Source: Natronosalvus hydrolyticus (GTDB taxonomy: Archaea > Halobacteriota > Halobacteria > Halobacteriales > Natrialbaceae). Taken from it: a stretch of 48,332 nt of DNA. Shown here one piece after another: positions 14,680 through 23,422 of this stretch (position 1 is its first letter; every line of letters starts with the position of its first letter). The notes under the pieces are model-generated. The model worked only from the letters and a program-made list of their open reading frames with translations. It ran no database searches and was not told the DNA's origin. Made by a program: the position numbers and the translations under genes. The DNA is taken from NCBI GenBank assembly GCA_025517525.1, contig JAOPJZ010000027.1, positions 1 through 48,332 on the forward strand, given 5' to 3'.

Positions 14680-16962
14680 ATGACCGAAGACAACCCCAAC
14701 ACCGACCCTGAAGAATCGAAATCGACGAACGGCGGATCGGATCGGCCGGACCGTCGAGAGACGACCGACGACCGATCCGATGACGAGGCAATGGCCAACG
14801 GCGGAACGAGCAATCACGACGAGGATACAGTCGACGAGGAGAGTAAGCGGACACAACTCGATGACGTGCGCGAAAACCCGGAAGGACAACGGCTGACGAG
14901 CGACCACGGTGTGAAGATCAGCGACACGGACAACTCACTGAAAGCCGGCGAACGCGGGCCGACGATCATGGAGGATTTCCACTTCCGGGAGAAGATGACG
15001 CAGTTCGACCACGAGTCGATCCCGGAACGGGTCGTCCACGCCCGCGGAACCGGCGCACACGGCTACTTCCAGCCGTACGACGATCCGGACCTGGGCGAGT
15101 ACGAAGATATTTCGGAGCTTACCAAGGCCTCGCTCTTCCAGGATTCCGACCAGAAGACGCCGGTCTTCGTTCGATTCTCGACCGTCGTCGGGTCTCGCGG
15201 CTCCGCGGACACGGTGCGCGATGTTCGCGGGTTCGCGACGAAGTTCTACACCGAGGAGGGAAACTGGGATCTCGTTGGCAACAACATTCCGATCTTTTTC
15301 ATCCAGGATGCGATGGAGTTCCCGGATCTGGTTCACGCGATCAAACCCGAGCCAGACGACGGGATACCGCAGGCGTCGGCGGCCCACGACACCTTCTGGG
15401 ACTTCGCCTCGCTGAAACCTGAGATCACGCATATGGTCATGTGGGTGCTATCCGGCCGAGCGCTACCTCGAGCGTACCGCATGATGCAGGGGTTCGGGGT
15501 CCACACCTTCCGGCTTATCAACGAGGCGGGTGATTCAGTGTTCGTCAAATTCCACTGGACGCCGAAGTACGGCACGAACCAGCTCGTCTGGGACGAGACA
15601 CAAAAGCTCGCCGGAAAGAACCCGGATTTCAACCGTCAGGATCTCTACAACGTTATCGAGGCGGGATACGAACCGGAGTGGGAACTCGGCGTCCAGATCG
15701 TCGAGGAGGACGAGGCCGATCGCTTCGACTTCGATTTACTCGATCCAACCAAAATCATCCCGGAGACCGAGGTTCCCGTGCGACCGATCGGGAAGATGGT
15801 GCTCAACGAGACGCCCGACAATTTCTTCGCCGAGGTCGAGCAGGTGGCGTTCCATCCCGGGAACGTAGTCCCGGGCATCGACTTTTCGAACGACCCCCTG
15901 CTACAGGGTCGGCTGTTCTCCTACCAGGACACCCAACTCAACCGCTTCAACAGCGCGAACTGGGATGAAATCCCGATCAACCGACCGATAGCCGAACGGC
16001 ACAACAACCAGCGCGCCGGGTTCATGCGCCAGGAAATCAACCAGGGCAAGGTCTCTTACAAGCCGAACTCGATCGGTGACGATCACCCGAAGGAAACGCC
16101 TGCAGCGGAAGGCGGCTACGAACACCACGCGGAGAAGGTTGACGGTCACAAGATCCGAAACCGCAGCGATAGTTTTCAGGATCACTTCACGCAAGCGCGA
16201 CTGTTCTGGAACAGCATGAGCGAGCCCGAAAAGGAGAATATCATCGATGCCGCTCATTTCGAACTCGGGAAGGTAGACCGGATGGAGATACGCGAGCGAA
16301 TGGTCTACGACCTCTTCAACAACGTTGATCACGAGTTCGCCAGGCGCGTCGCTGACGGCATTGGGGTCAACCCGCCCGAGGAGCCGGGTGACGAACTGCC
16401 CGACCACGACGAGGCCGATCCGTCGCTGAGTATCCTGAACCGAACGCCCGATACCATCGAAACGCGCAAAGTGGCCGTCCTCGTCGACGACGGTTTCGAC
16501 GCGGAGCATCTCGAGACGATCCGTTCGACGCTCGAGGACGAAGGGGCCCGGGTCTCGATCGTTTCGAAGCTACTCGGCGACAAGGAGCCCGAAAACGGAG
16601 ACGCGATCGAAGCCGACAAGAGCCACGTTACTACCGGTTCGATCCTCTTCGATGCTATCTTGGTCCCCGGCGGCGAGGAACACGCCGAATCGTTGAAAAC
16701 ACAGGGGGACGCAAAGCAGTTCCTCCTCGAAGCGTTCAAACACAAGAAACCGATCGCCGCTCTGGGGGCAGGAATCGATGTCCTCGAGGCCGTCGAACTC
16801 CCCGACATCGAACTCGCTGACGACGGGGACGGGCAGGTATCCGAACACGGCGTCGTGACGAACCGATCCAGCGATGACCTCGCCGAGTTCGCCGACGCGT
16901 TCGTCGAGGCAATCGCCGCACACCGCCACTGGGATCGTAGCGACTCGGAAGTTCCCGCCTGA
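14680..16962 (+). CDS. katE: Large-subunit catalase (HPII/KatE type) with C-terminal PfpI-like domain
   Basis: A 760-aa haem catalase that converts hydrogen peroxide to water and oxygen in the cytoplasm. An acidic tail (1-70) precedes the core. The catalytic His is at 120 in RVVHARGTGAHGYF. The substrate-channel Asn lies near 195 in VGNNIPIFF. The haem-ligand Tyr is in RLFSYQDTQLNRF near 412. A C-terminal DJ-1/PfpI-like (class I glutaminase-fold) domain, KVAVLVDDGFDAEHLE to the end, marks the clade 2 large-subunit form. ATG 14680 is preferred over an in-frame GTG at 14659. A weak TTAATT lies near 14645. It is convergent with the next gene. Confidence 0.93.
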   Translation: MTEDNPNTDPEESKSTNGGSDRPDRRETTDDRSDDEAMANGGTSNHDEDTVDEESKRTQLDDVRENPEGQRLTSDHGVKISDTDNSLKAGERGPTIMEDFHFREKMTQFDHESIPERVVHARGTGAHGYFQPYDDPDLGEYEDISELTKASLFQDSDQKTPVFVRFSTVVGSRGSADTVRDVRGFATKFYTEEGNWDLVGNNIPIFFIQDAMEFPDLVHAIKPEPDDGIPQASAAHDTFWDFASLKPEITHMVMWVLSGRALPRAYRMMQGFGVHTFRLINEAGDSVFVKFHWTPKYGTNQLVWDETQKLAGKNPDFNRQDLYNVIEAGYEPEWELGVQIVEEDEADRFDFDLLDPTKIIPETEVPVRPIGKMVLNETPDNFFAEVEQVAFHPGNVVPGIDFSNDPLLQGRLFSYQDTQLNRFNSANWDEIPINRPIAERHNNQRAGFMRQEINQGKVSYKPNSIGDDHPKETPAAEGGYEHHAEKVDGHKIRNRSDSFQDHFTQARLFWNSMSEPEKENIIDAAHFELGKVDRMEIRERMVYDLFNNVDHEFARRVADGIGVNPPEEPGDELPDHDEADPSLSILNRTPDTIETRKVAVLVDDGFDAEHLETIRSTLEDEGARVSIVSKLLGDKEPENGDAIEADKSHVTTGSILFDAILVPGGEEHAESLKTQGDAKQFLLEAFKHKKPIAALGAGIDVLEAVELPDIELADDGDGQVSEHGVVTNRSSDDLAEFADAFVEAIAAHRHWDRSDSEVPA

Positions 16963-17030
16963 GTCGGATAGCCGTCCATCGATACAACGCACAGCCCAGC
17001 CAACCCGAAGCCTTCGCGTGCGCCGCCGTG

Positions 17031-17510
17031 CTAATCGGCGGTGAGTTCGTCGCCCCCGTCTTCGTCCGTCGCGTCAGGGTTCGGCATCGGGCGTGGCATC
17101 TGCTCGAGCTCGCGCATGCGGGCGTCTTTGGTCAGCCGTTCGTACTGTCGTTGCCAAGCGTCCTCGGGAAAGAGGCCGTTTTCGTCGAACAGGTCTCGAG
17201 CCCGTTGGGTGAGTTGATAGAACTTGTAGGGATAGCCTCGAGTCCGTTCGCCGGCTGGGATCGTGAGTTCGGCGACGACGCCGGCCTCTTTGAGGACGGC
17301 GAGGTGGCCCCGGATGGTGTCTTTCTTGAGGCTCGGATTGGTCTTGTCGAGTTCGTCGACGCTGGGTGCGCTCTGGGGGTGGCCAACGATGTCGGCGATG
17401 ATGTTGGCTCGACTCGTGACGGTCACTGCCTGAAGGAGGTGCCAGCGGCCGCCACTCTCGTTTTGGTGGCCAGGTGGGTGCATATGCGATGATACGTCGT
17501 CCACTTGCAT
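17031..17510 (-). CDS. Winged-helix transcriptional regulator
   Basis: A 159-aa protein. RWHLLQAVTVTSRANIIADI and the following VDELDKTNPSLKKDTIRGHL (recognition helix), AVLKEAGVVAEL, then the wing RTRGYPYKFYQLT make a typical haloarchaeal winged-helix regulator, ArsR-like in the broad sense. The C-terminus is a charged tail ending in an Asp/Glu-rich stretch. ATG 17510 is used because the sequence before it (ISSKIRI-like) is not conserved in style. It is divergent from the gene at 17625 with 114 bp between the two starts, so it may control that gene or itself. Target unknown. Confidence 0.75.
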   Translation of the reverse strand: MQVDDVSSHMHPPGHQNESGGRWHLLQAVTVTSRANIIADIVGHPQSAPSVDELDKTNPSLKKDTIRGHLAVLKEAGVVAELTIPAGERTRGYPYKFYQLTQRARDLFDENGLFPEDAWQRQYERLTKDARMRELEQMPRPMPNPDATDEDGGDELTAD

Positions 17511-17624
17511 AAGTATACGGATTTTTGAGGCCAGTAGTTGCACAAGTAATTACGACAGTAAATGATACGCGTCCCGGGACGGTCACCATCAGTTTCAATT
17601 AGTCGGTGTGCGAACGGTGACGCG

Positions 17625-18173
17625 ATGGACGAGACGACGGAATCGAAGATAGACGTCGACGGACTGGCGTTTTCGTTCGAGGAACACGAACGCCTGAAGA
17701 CGTTGCTCCACGGTGAGCGGTTCCGGGAACTCGCCTACAGTGATCGTCGATATCTGGTACTCGGCGACGGTGGGGAGACGAAGAGTGCGGACCGACGGAT
17801 GCGCGTTTACGACCAGCTCGGGTCTCGATCGAACGCGACTGCGTTCCGACTCGAGGATTTCGACCTTTCGCCGGAGGAACTTGCCCTCTGGGCGGCCGCC
17901 TACGAGAACCTGTGTGCGAAAGCGACGCACATCGTGGCGGTGATCGAAGATTACGCGGGTGGGTACGTCTGGGAGCTCGGCTACTTGTTCCACGAGGACA
18001 TCCGGGAGAAGGTATGGGTCTGTAAACGCGACTACGGGAGTGAGACGGCAAACCGCGGTCACTACGACAACGGTATGGCCGCCTCACACTTGCAGTTACT
18101 CGAAAACGCCGACCGAACTTGCAGATGGACTGACGACGAGGACCTCGAGACGGCAATCGAGTTGATTCCCTGA
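17625..18173 (+). CDS. Hypothetical protein with nucleoside deoxyribosyltransferase-like motif
   Basis: A 182-aa soluble protein. RRYLVLGDGGETKSADRRM near the N-terminus and THIVAVIEDYAGGYVWELGY in the middle resemble the Rossmann-like layout and ELGY signature shared by nucleoside 2-deoxyribosyltransferase-like and TIR-like folds. The catalytic residues of either family cannot be confirmed by eye. It is divergently transcribed from a winged-helix regulator. ATG 17625 is chosen over an in-frame start at 17562, because the latter would add a basic, un-haloarchaeal tail. Function unknown. Confidence 0.6.
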   Translation: MDETTESKIDVDGLAFSFEEHERLKTLLHGERFRELAYSDRRYLVLGDGGETKSADRRMRVYDQLGSRSNATAFRLEDFDLSPEELALWAAAYENLCAKATHIVAVIEDYAGGYVWELGYLFHEDIREKVWVCKRDYGSETANRGHYDNGMAASHLQLLENADRTCRWTDDEDLETAIELIP

Positions 18174-18261
18174 TCGGAAGCCGAAAACCGGTGAGGTCAC
18201 GCGTCGATGTGAGTGTCGAACCTGCTGACCGCCATCGGTTCGACTCACGGCTCACTAGGAG

Positions 18262-18330
18262 CTTCCCAAACCTGCAGTTGTGGGTGAAATCATGCGGTTC
18301 GATTTCACTCACCGGTCGACATTTGGGAAG
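18262..18330. repeat. Long interrupted palindrome A
   Basis: Outer arms CTTCCCAAA (18262-18270) and TTTGGGAAG (18322-18330) are perfect complements. Inner arms GTGAAATC (18284-18291) and GATTTCAC (18301-18308) nest inside them with more pairing between. The whole 69 bp can fold into one long hairpin with a 9-nt loop. It lies between two convergent genes and 6 bp from a second palindrome. Terminator, transposon remnant or recombination site are all possible. Confidence 0.7.
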
Positions 18331-18336
18331 GTAGTA

Positions 18337-18416
18337 TAGTAGCCAGTGAAACGATTCACACACCTATCATGACGCCCATTTGCGATAGGGTGTGCACTGA
18401 CTTTCACTGGCTACTA
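18337..18416. repeat. 80-bp palindrome B with 15-bp perfect terminal inverted repeats (MITE-like)
   Basis: TAGTAGCCAGTGAAA (18337-18351) and its exact complement at 18402-18416 bound an 80-bp sequence. Its inner parts also pair imperfectly (CACACCTATC against GATAGGGTGTG). It encodes nothing. The stop codon of the leftward TrkA-C gene lies inside the right arm, so the last codons of that gene (SSSQ) come from the palindrome. This fits a small non-autonomous insertion or an unusually long terminator hairpin. Confidence 0.7.
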
Positions 18417-19606
18417 GAGGCCGATGTCTGTTCGACGACGGTGTCAGTCGACCGCTCTTCGAGCAATCTCGTCCCGGCTGTTGACTCGATCTTTCGCAGC
18501 GTGTCGGGTTGCCCGATCGTATAGAGCCGGTCACCAGCCCGAATTGTCCGGTCGTCCGTTGGGATGGAATCGAGGCTGCCATCGCCAGCCTGAATCGCGA
18601 TCACGGCTACCTCGAGGGCTCGAATCGATTGCCCCACGTACGGGCTCGAGGCCGTACATTCGATGATGCTCATCGTCTTTTCGTCGCGCCGGAGCATCGT
18701 CGCGAACTCGCGGTCAGGGTGTGATTCTGGGGCGAGCGTCATCAGCCGATACGACCCAGCCGAGTCCACTGTCGCAGCCGTTGATTCGTTCAGGATGAGC
18801 GTCGCGACGTCGCCGACGCTGGCACGTAACTCTCCTGTCCCGACACGTTCCGGGTCATCGACGGCGTCAGTCCGCCACAGTTGGACGGTATCGCCGGGCG
18901 AGGCGCTGAACGGTGGATCGGCCCTGACAGCAATTGCGACGTACTCCGGTGGGACCGTCGGTCCGATACCTGCTGCACGCTTGCCGACCGCCAGGTAGGA
19001 GATGGTGCCGTCAACGTCGATGTCGACGTCGACGTACCCGATATCGTGTTCGTCTTTGAGCCGACTCGTGAGCTGGCTCTCGAGTGCCGCAATCGTGATA
19101 CCGCGAGGGAAATCCATGGTTTTGCCGGCCAATTTAGCTTTGGTTTCTGCGGGAACGTCGTCGTAGCCGTCGATATCGGCGACATCTGCAGGCAGTGTGA
19201 CGGTGACCGACCGCCCGGTGGCTCGGACGAGCGGGCTCAGGTCGGGTTGGAACGTCGTCCAGTGGAACCGGTCACTGATACCGGCCCTGTCACCCGCATA
19301 CCTGCCACCGTAACACGCGATGCCTGCGGCGACGAACACGGCCACGTTGAGGAACGCTTCGCTGGCCTCGAGCGGGTCTCCGGTATCGCCGACGAACTGA
19401 ACGAAAATCAGCCGCGTATTGAGATAAATGGCGACGGCTCCGAGGCCAAGGATGAGGGCGGCCCCTTCCGGCAACGAGACCCGAAGTTTGGCGCGAAACA
19501 CGAACGCTGCGAGCGCGGTGACGGATCCGGCTAGCACCGACAACCCGCCGACACGAACACCGGCTTCGACGAGCGGATGGGTCAGGACGGACGCCAGCAG
19601 ACTCAT
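18404..19606 (-). CDS. Membrane protein with TrkA-C-type regulatory domain (paralogue 1)
   Basis: A 400-aa protein with about three N-terminal membrane segments (residues 15-35, 42-62, 85-105). A long soluble part follows: a repeated alpha/beta region (LPADVADIDGYDDVPAETKA to AVGKRAAGIGPTVPPEYVAI) and a C-terminal RCK/TrkA-C-like module (MTLAPESHPDREFATMLRR to IRAGDRLYTIGQPDTLRKIE). Such proteins are thought to sense ligands or gate K+ or other ion fluxes. The start overlaps the preceding gene as ATGA. The C-terminus runs into palindrome B, so a few native residues may have been replaced. Substrate unknown. Confidence 0.8.
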   Translation of the reverse strand: MSLLASVLTHPLVEAGVRVGGLSVLAGSVTALAAFVFRAKLRVSLPEGAALILGLGAVAIYLNTRLIFVQFVGDTGDPLEASEAFLNVAVFVAAGIACYGGRYAGDRAGISDRFHWTTFQPDLSPLVRATGRSVTVTLPADVADIDGYDDVPAETKAKLAGKTMDFPRGITIAALESQLTSRLKDEHDIGYVDVDIDVDGTISYLAVGKRAAGIGPTVPPEYVAIAVRADPPFSASPGDTVQLWRTDAVDDPERVGTGELRASVGDVATLILNESTAATVDSAGSYRLMTLAPESHPDREFATMLRRDEKTMSIIECTASSPYVGQSIRALEVAVIAIQAGDGSLDSIPTDDRTIRAGDRLYTIGQPDTLRKIESTAGTRLLEERSTDTVVEQTSASSSQ

Positions 19607-20838
19607 GCTGTGACCTCCTCGAACGTGCGGAGGCTATCCGGCTTTCCGACCACGTGGACGACATCACCTGCCTGCAAAGTGGTCGAGCCATCGGGACAGA
19701 GCACGCGCTCGAGCGGGCGTCGAAGCGCGAGGATGGCAACGTCGTAGGTGTCACGGATCTGTATGTCTCCGATTGCCGCCCCAACGAGATTGCTGTCGGC
19801 CCCGATCGTCAGTTTTCGGAAACGATTCCCGTCGGCTTTGAGCACGCCGATGGCTTCGTATTCTCGCTGTTTTCCCCGGGAGTGAATGACCATGGGCGCA
19901 AACTCGGCTCGGATAACGGCTCGGGCGTCCGCCTGCGAGCACAACAGTGTAACGTATCCTTCGCCCCCGGTGGTCGTCGAAGCAGTCGGCGTGGATTCGA
20001 ACTCGACATCGGTATCGGCGGCGTCTTCGGGCGGTTCAGTGACGTTGCCTATGGGTTGATTGCTCGTGTCCACAGCGTCGGCCGATCGAGCACTCACGAC
20101 CGTTCCAGTGACGGTATCTTCCGGCAGATGAAGTGTGGCGACGTCTCCACGAGCGACGCCGGTCGGGAGGACGGTCCGTATCGACACTGCACGTTTGCCC
20201 GGCGGAACGCGTCGGGACAGGCCGGCGATCATCGGTGCCACGGCGATCTGTGCTCGCCCCTGGGCGTCGATGGAGACAGATGCCTCGACGAGCTCGTACT
20301 CCGTCCGAAGGCGTTCTTCGAGGCGGGCCTCGAGTTCGCTGATCGGGAGGTCGACCCGAAACTTCCAGGAATCGCCACTGAGTCGCTCGCGGACCTCAGC
20401 AGACAGCGGGGGGTAGCCATCGATGGCCTCGATCTCGCCGATCGGCCGTATCCGAATCTGGCCGAACGAATCGACTCGGTCCGCGATATCGGTGGACAAC
20501 CGTGCCTCCCGGAGCGTCTTGAGGGTGAGGTGACGCGGCGTGGCTTCACCGAGTTTATCTCCCTGACTGTGTGCCCACAGACACGCCATCAGGATGACGA
20601 GGACGGCCGTAATCCCGGTCCAGCTTTCAGCCAGGGTCGGATCGATGAGTCCCATCAGTCCACCGGAGACGCCGGCGAGCGCACCACCGAGAGCAACGAC
20701 TCCGAGCCCTGGCACGGTGACGCTGGTGAAATATTTGAACACGAAGCCGATCAAAAACGCCACGAAGGAGGGGAAGATAGCGGCCAATAATCCGAGGTAT
20801 ATCCCGACGAGAATCTCCGTAACGGGTATCGTACTCAT
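19603..20838 (-). CDS. Membrane protein with TrkA-C-type regulatory domain (paralogue 2)
   Basis: A 411-aa protein with the same plan as its downstream neighbour: N-terminal membrane segments (ILVGIYLGLLAAIFPSFVAF, GLGVVALGGALAGVSGGLMG, GITAVLVILMACLWA), a middle region (IDGYPPLSAEVRERLSGDSW to RVPPGKRAVSIRT) and a C-terminal TrkA-C-like module (LTIGADSNLVGAAIGDIQIR to LQAGDVVHVVGKPDSLRTFE). It precedes and overlaps paralogue 1 by four bases, so the two are probably made together and may form a hetero-oligomer controlling ion transport. ATG 20838 is preferred over 20853 because MSTIPV starts the membrane part cleanly. Confidence 0.8.
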   Translation of the reverse strand: MSTIPVTEILVGIYLGLLAAIFPSFVAFLIGFVFKYFTSVTVPGLGVVALGGALAGVSGGLMGLIDPTLAESWTGITAVLVILMACLWAHSQGDKLGEATPRHLTLKTLREARLSTDIADRVDSFGQIRIRPIGEIEAIDGYPPLSAEVRERLSGDSWKFRVDLPISELEARLEERLRTEYELVEASVSIDAQGRAQIAVAPMIAGLSRRVPPGKRAVSIRTVLPTGVARGDVATLHLPEDTVTGTVVSARSADAVDTSNQPIGNVTEPPEDAADTDVEFESTPTASTTTGGEGYVTLLCSQADARAVIRAEFAPMVIHSRGKQREYEAIGVLKADGNRFRKLTIGADSNLVGAAIGDIQIRDTYDVAILALRRPLERVLCPDGSTTLQAGDVVHVVGKPDSLRTFEEVTA

Positions 20839-20943
20839 TAGGCACCTACACACACTGGATCCCTAAATATCGTCTCCCTCGAGGGATCAGCGTTGACTTC
20901 GGAACCGTACCCACCGGATAGATGACTACTGATGCGGTCCGGA

Positions 20944-21612
20944 TCAGTCGGAACTGCCTCGAGCGACCAGCGTCGCGAGTGCGCCCATCGACTCGACAGG
21001 GTCGACGACAGGGACCTCGATCGACTCACGTAGTGACGGAACGACACCGGAGGTAGTAATGCCAGTACACACTGGAGCAATGACCGTACAGCCATCCTCG
21101 ACGAGGGCGTTAGCTGTTGCTTCGATGGTGGCTCGCCCGTCGTCAGTGGTGAGGAAATTTGTTGTCTCGGCACCCTGTACTTGACGCGATGCGTGGTGAG
21201 ATGCGCCGAGGGTCTCGGTAACGATCGGTGGGTCGCCTGCCTCGAGACCGATGGTCCCCACTTTATTGCCCAGTGATAGTGCGGCGTGGGAAACCGCGCG
21301 TCCAGCTCCGATAACGGGAATCGAGAGTTCTTTCTGCAAACTCTCGACCGCAGGATCGAGCGCACAACTAATCGCCAACGTGTCCACCTGGTCGGCCATC
21401 TCTCGAGCCAGTGACTTGACGTAGGGGAGCGCAGCCCGTTCGGCCTCGACCGTCGGTATTCCGTCGGGATGATCGTCGATACACCGTGAGACGGTCTCGA
21501 GTCGAGGATACCGTTCCTCGATGATCGAGCCGTGGACGGCTGTCGCCTCAGGGCCCTGTGTCAGCACGCGAAGGACACCGACTGTCCCTTTGGTGGAATC
21601 GGTGTTGTTCAC
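20944..21612 (-). CDS. Asp/Glu/hydantoin racemase-family protein
   Basis: A 222-aa protein of the cofactor-independent racemase family. The two catalytic cysteines appear in TLAISCALDP (near residue 83) and APVCTGITTSG (near residue 183). This family inverts aspartate, glutamate or hydantoins by two-base chemistry. It is the last gene of the leftward catabolic cluster and its start overlaps the nitroreductase stop by four bases. Context suggests it epimerises a product or substrate of the pathway, such as a hydantoin or D-amino acid. Substrate cannot be told from sequence; maleate isomerase-like chemistry is an alternative. Confidence 0.8.
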   Translation of the reverse strand: MNNTDSTKGTVGVLRVLTQGPEATAVHGSIIEERYPRLETVSRCIDDHPDGIPTVEAERAALPYVKSLAREMADQVDTLAISCALDPAVESLQKELSIPVIGAGRAVSHAALSLGNKVGTIGLEAGDPPIVTETLGASHHASRQVQGAETTNFLTTDDGRATIEATANALVEDGCTVIAPVCTGITTSGVVPSLRESIEVPVVDPVESMGALATLVARGSSD

Positions 21613-22478
21613 GAGTCATCACCACTGGTTGAAACCGAACAGCTCTCATTTCTCGAGCCAAGTGATGGATTCGAGTCGTACACGCCATCCAGTGTACCGA
21701 ACCCCTGTCGGTCGAGCGTCGCGCTGAAATCGGCTTCTCGACGCGTCATAAATCCATCCGGCCCCCAGTAGCGTGCGAGCGTTCCGTGCCACTCCCTGGA
21801 ATCGTCGCCGTAAACGCTGTCGCCATACATCTGGTTCATCGCGTCGTAACACGCTTCGAGCAGTTGTTCGTCTGCATCATCGTAGGTCTCCTCGTGGAGA
21901 ACAGCTTCGAGCGGGACACGCGGGCAGTTCTCACGGGGCTGGTCTCGGGGAATTCCGATACAGAGGCCGAAGATGGGAAGCACGCCCTCGGGTATCTCCA
22001 GTTCTTCGGTAATCTCGTAGATACCGTTCAAAATGTTCCCGATGGGGCAAACACCATAACCACGGCTCTCGGCCGCCACCATCGTCTGTTGTGCTGCCAG
22101 TGCAGCGTCGATAGCACCCTCGAGTAATCCCATCTCTCGCGGTAGATGGAAGGCTTCGCCACGGTGATCGAGTAAGCGAGCGTTGCGACGGACATCGATG
22201 CATACGAGCAAGAAGTGGCTCGCATCTTCGACTTGCTGGCTACCACGGTTACAGAGTTCGTGAACTCGAGCACGCGTTTCCGGGTTGCGCAACCACAGGA
22301 AGCTGTAGGCCTGCGTCGTCCCGCTGGTAGGCGCTTTGCGACCGGCGTCGATGATCGCCCGCAGTTCTTCCGGCGGAATGTTACCGTCTGGATCGAACCG
22401 TCTGACGGTTGCCCGACGGCAGAGCGAGTCGACGAGGTCTGGTACCGACTCATCCCAGAGTCCGTGCTCGACGCTCAT
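21609..22478 (-). CDS. Nitroreductase-family flavoprotein
   Basis: A 289-aa FMN-dependent oxidoreductase. RRATVRRFDPDGNIPPEELR is the conserved N-terminal FMN-binding block, APTSGTTQAYSFLWL and GVCPIGNIL are further family motifs, and PIFGLCIGIPRD lies in the C-terminal half. Family members reduce nitro groups, quinones, flavins or enones with NAD(P)H. Four-base overlaps with both neighbours place it firmly in the catabolic cluster, where it may reduce or oxidise a ring intermediate. The C-terminal 60 residues (ending SCSVSTSGDDS) extend beyond the usual domain. Confidence 0.85.
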   Translation of the reverse strand: MSVEHGLWDESVPDLVDSLCRRATVRRFDPDGNIPPEELRAIIDAGRKAPTSGTTQAYSFLWLRNPETRARVHELCNRGSQQVEDASHFLLVCIDVRRNARLLDHRGEAFHLPREMGLLEGAIDAALAAQQTMVAAESRGYGVCPIGNILNGIYEITEELEIPEGVLPIFGLCIGIPRDQPRENCPRVPLEAVLHEETYDDADEQLLEACYDAMNQMYGDSVYGDDSREWHGTLARYWGPDGFMTRREADFSATLDRQGFGTLDGVYDSNPSLGSRNESCSVSTSGDDS

Positions 22479-23422
22479 AACTGAATCTCGCCAGCAGCGA
22501 GGATCGGTTTGTCATCGAAGTAGACCGTGGGCTCGCCGATAATGCCGTCGACGTGTGAATCACACTCGATAGTTCCGCCGAAGCCAGCGTTATCGCCGAA
22601 CGCGACGTGACAGGTTCCGTAAACTTTCTCGTCCTCGAGTGTTGTGCCGATTATCTTCGCAGACGGGTTGGTCCCGATGCCGAGTTCACAGGTCTGGCGT
22701 GCGCAGTCTGGCCCGTCGACGAACACCGAAGGTGGTGTAGCCCCATCGGTGTTGACGATTTCACCGTCTTCCACGGTGACGTATAGCGGTTCATCGAGTT
22801 CCCCACTACCCACAATCCCGGCGTCGAAAACTAAAGTCCCAGACGCCGTTCCTTCGACGGGTGCGGTATATGCTTCGCCGGATGGGAGATTGCCCCAGTC
22901 ACCAGGCTCCCGCAACAGGCCATCGCTGGGGATACCATTCCGGCCCTCGAGAGAGACGCTGAACGTTTCGCCACCAGATTCGATGGTGGCGCTGTTGGCC
23001 TCGGTGAGTGCCGAAGCCACCTTCTCGGTGAGCGATTCGACGCGTTCGTAGTCGGCGCTAACTGCACCCTCGCGGAACATGGCTTCGGTGATGCCCGGCA
23101 TCGTCGCCACTCGTGCTCCGCTATCGGCCGCTCGTTCACGTGCTCGAGTGTGGGTAAACGAGGTGCTGGCCGGACAGACGACGATATCGGCGGCGGCCAT
23201 CGCTTCGGTCGCGTACGCTGGCGGCTCTTGACCGCTTCGTTCGCGGGGTGAAATCGTCATCAGGCCTGCCTCGAGGCCGATTTCGGTTCCTGCTTCGAAC
23301 AGGGCTCTGCCGATAGATTCGGTTTCGGTGTCGGTGAGGACGACGAGTGACTCACCTTCGCTGGCGTTCAGGTTGAACGAGAGTAAGTCACGTGCGACCT
23401 CTGTGAGCATTGTGTCTGTCAT
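22475..23422 (-). CDS. M29 aminopeptidase / NicX-like metal-dependent hydrolase or dioxygenase
   Basis: A 315-aa protein of the aminopeptidase T (M29) superfamily, which also contains the ring-cleaving dioxygenase NicX. Likely metal-site segments are GEAYTAPVEGTASGTLVFD, ELGIGTNPSAK and YGTCHVAFGDNAGFGGTIEC followed by DSHVDGI. The N-terminal half holds the SLVVLTDTETESIGRALFEA-like domain. Start and stop overlap AroM-like and nitroreductase genes (TAATG and ATGA). Peptide or amide hydrolysis is plausible next to a peptide transporter; metal-dependent ring cleavage is the alternative. Sequence alone does not decide. Confidence 0.75.
   Translation of the reverse strand: MTDTMLTEVARDLLSFNLNASEGESLVVLTDTETESIGRALFEAGTEIGLEAGLMTISPRERSGQEPPAYATEAMAAADIVVCPASTSFTHTRARERAADSGARVATMPGITEAMFREGAVSADYERVESLTEKVASALTEANSATIESGGETFSVSLEGRNGIPSDGLLREPGDWGNLPSGEAYTAPVEGTASGTLVFDAGIVGSGELDEPLYVTVEDGEIVNTDGATPPSVFVDGPDCARQTCELGIGTNPSAKIIGTTLEDEKVYGTCHVAFGDNAGFGGTIECDSHVDGIIGEPTVYFDDKPILAAGEIQL

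Noticed and set aside
19654..20790. 378-codon plus-strand frame opposite the TrkA-C gene
   Set aside because: Shadow of a well-supported gene with conserved domains on the minus strand.
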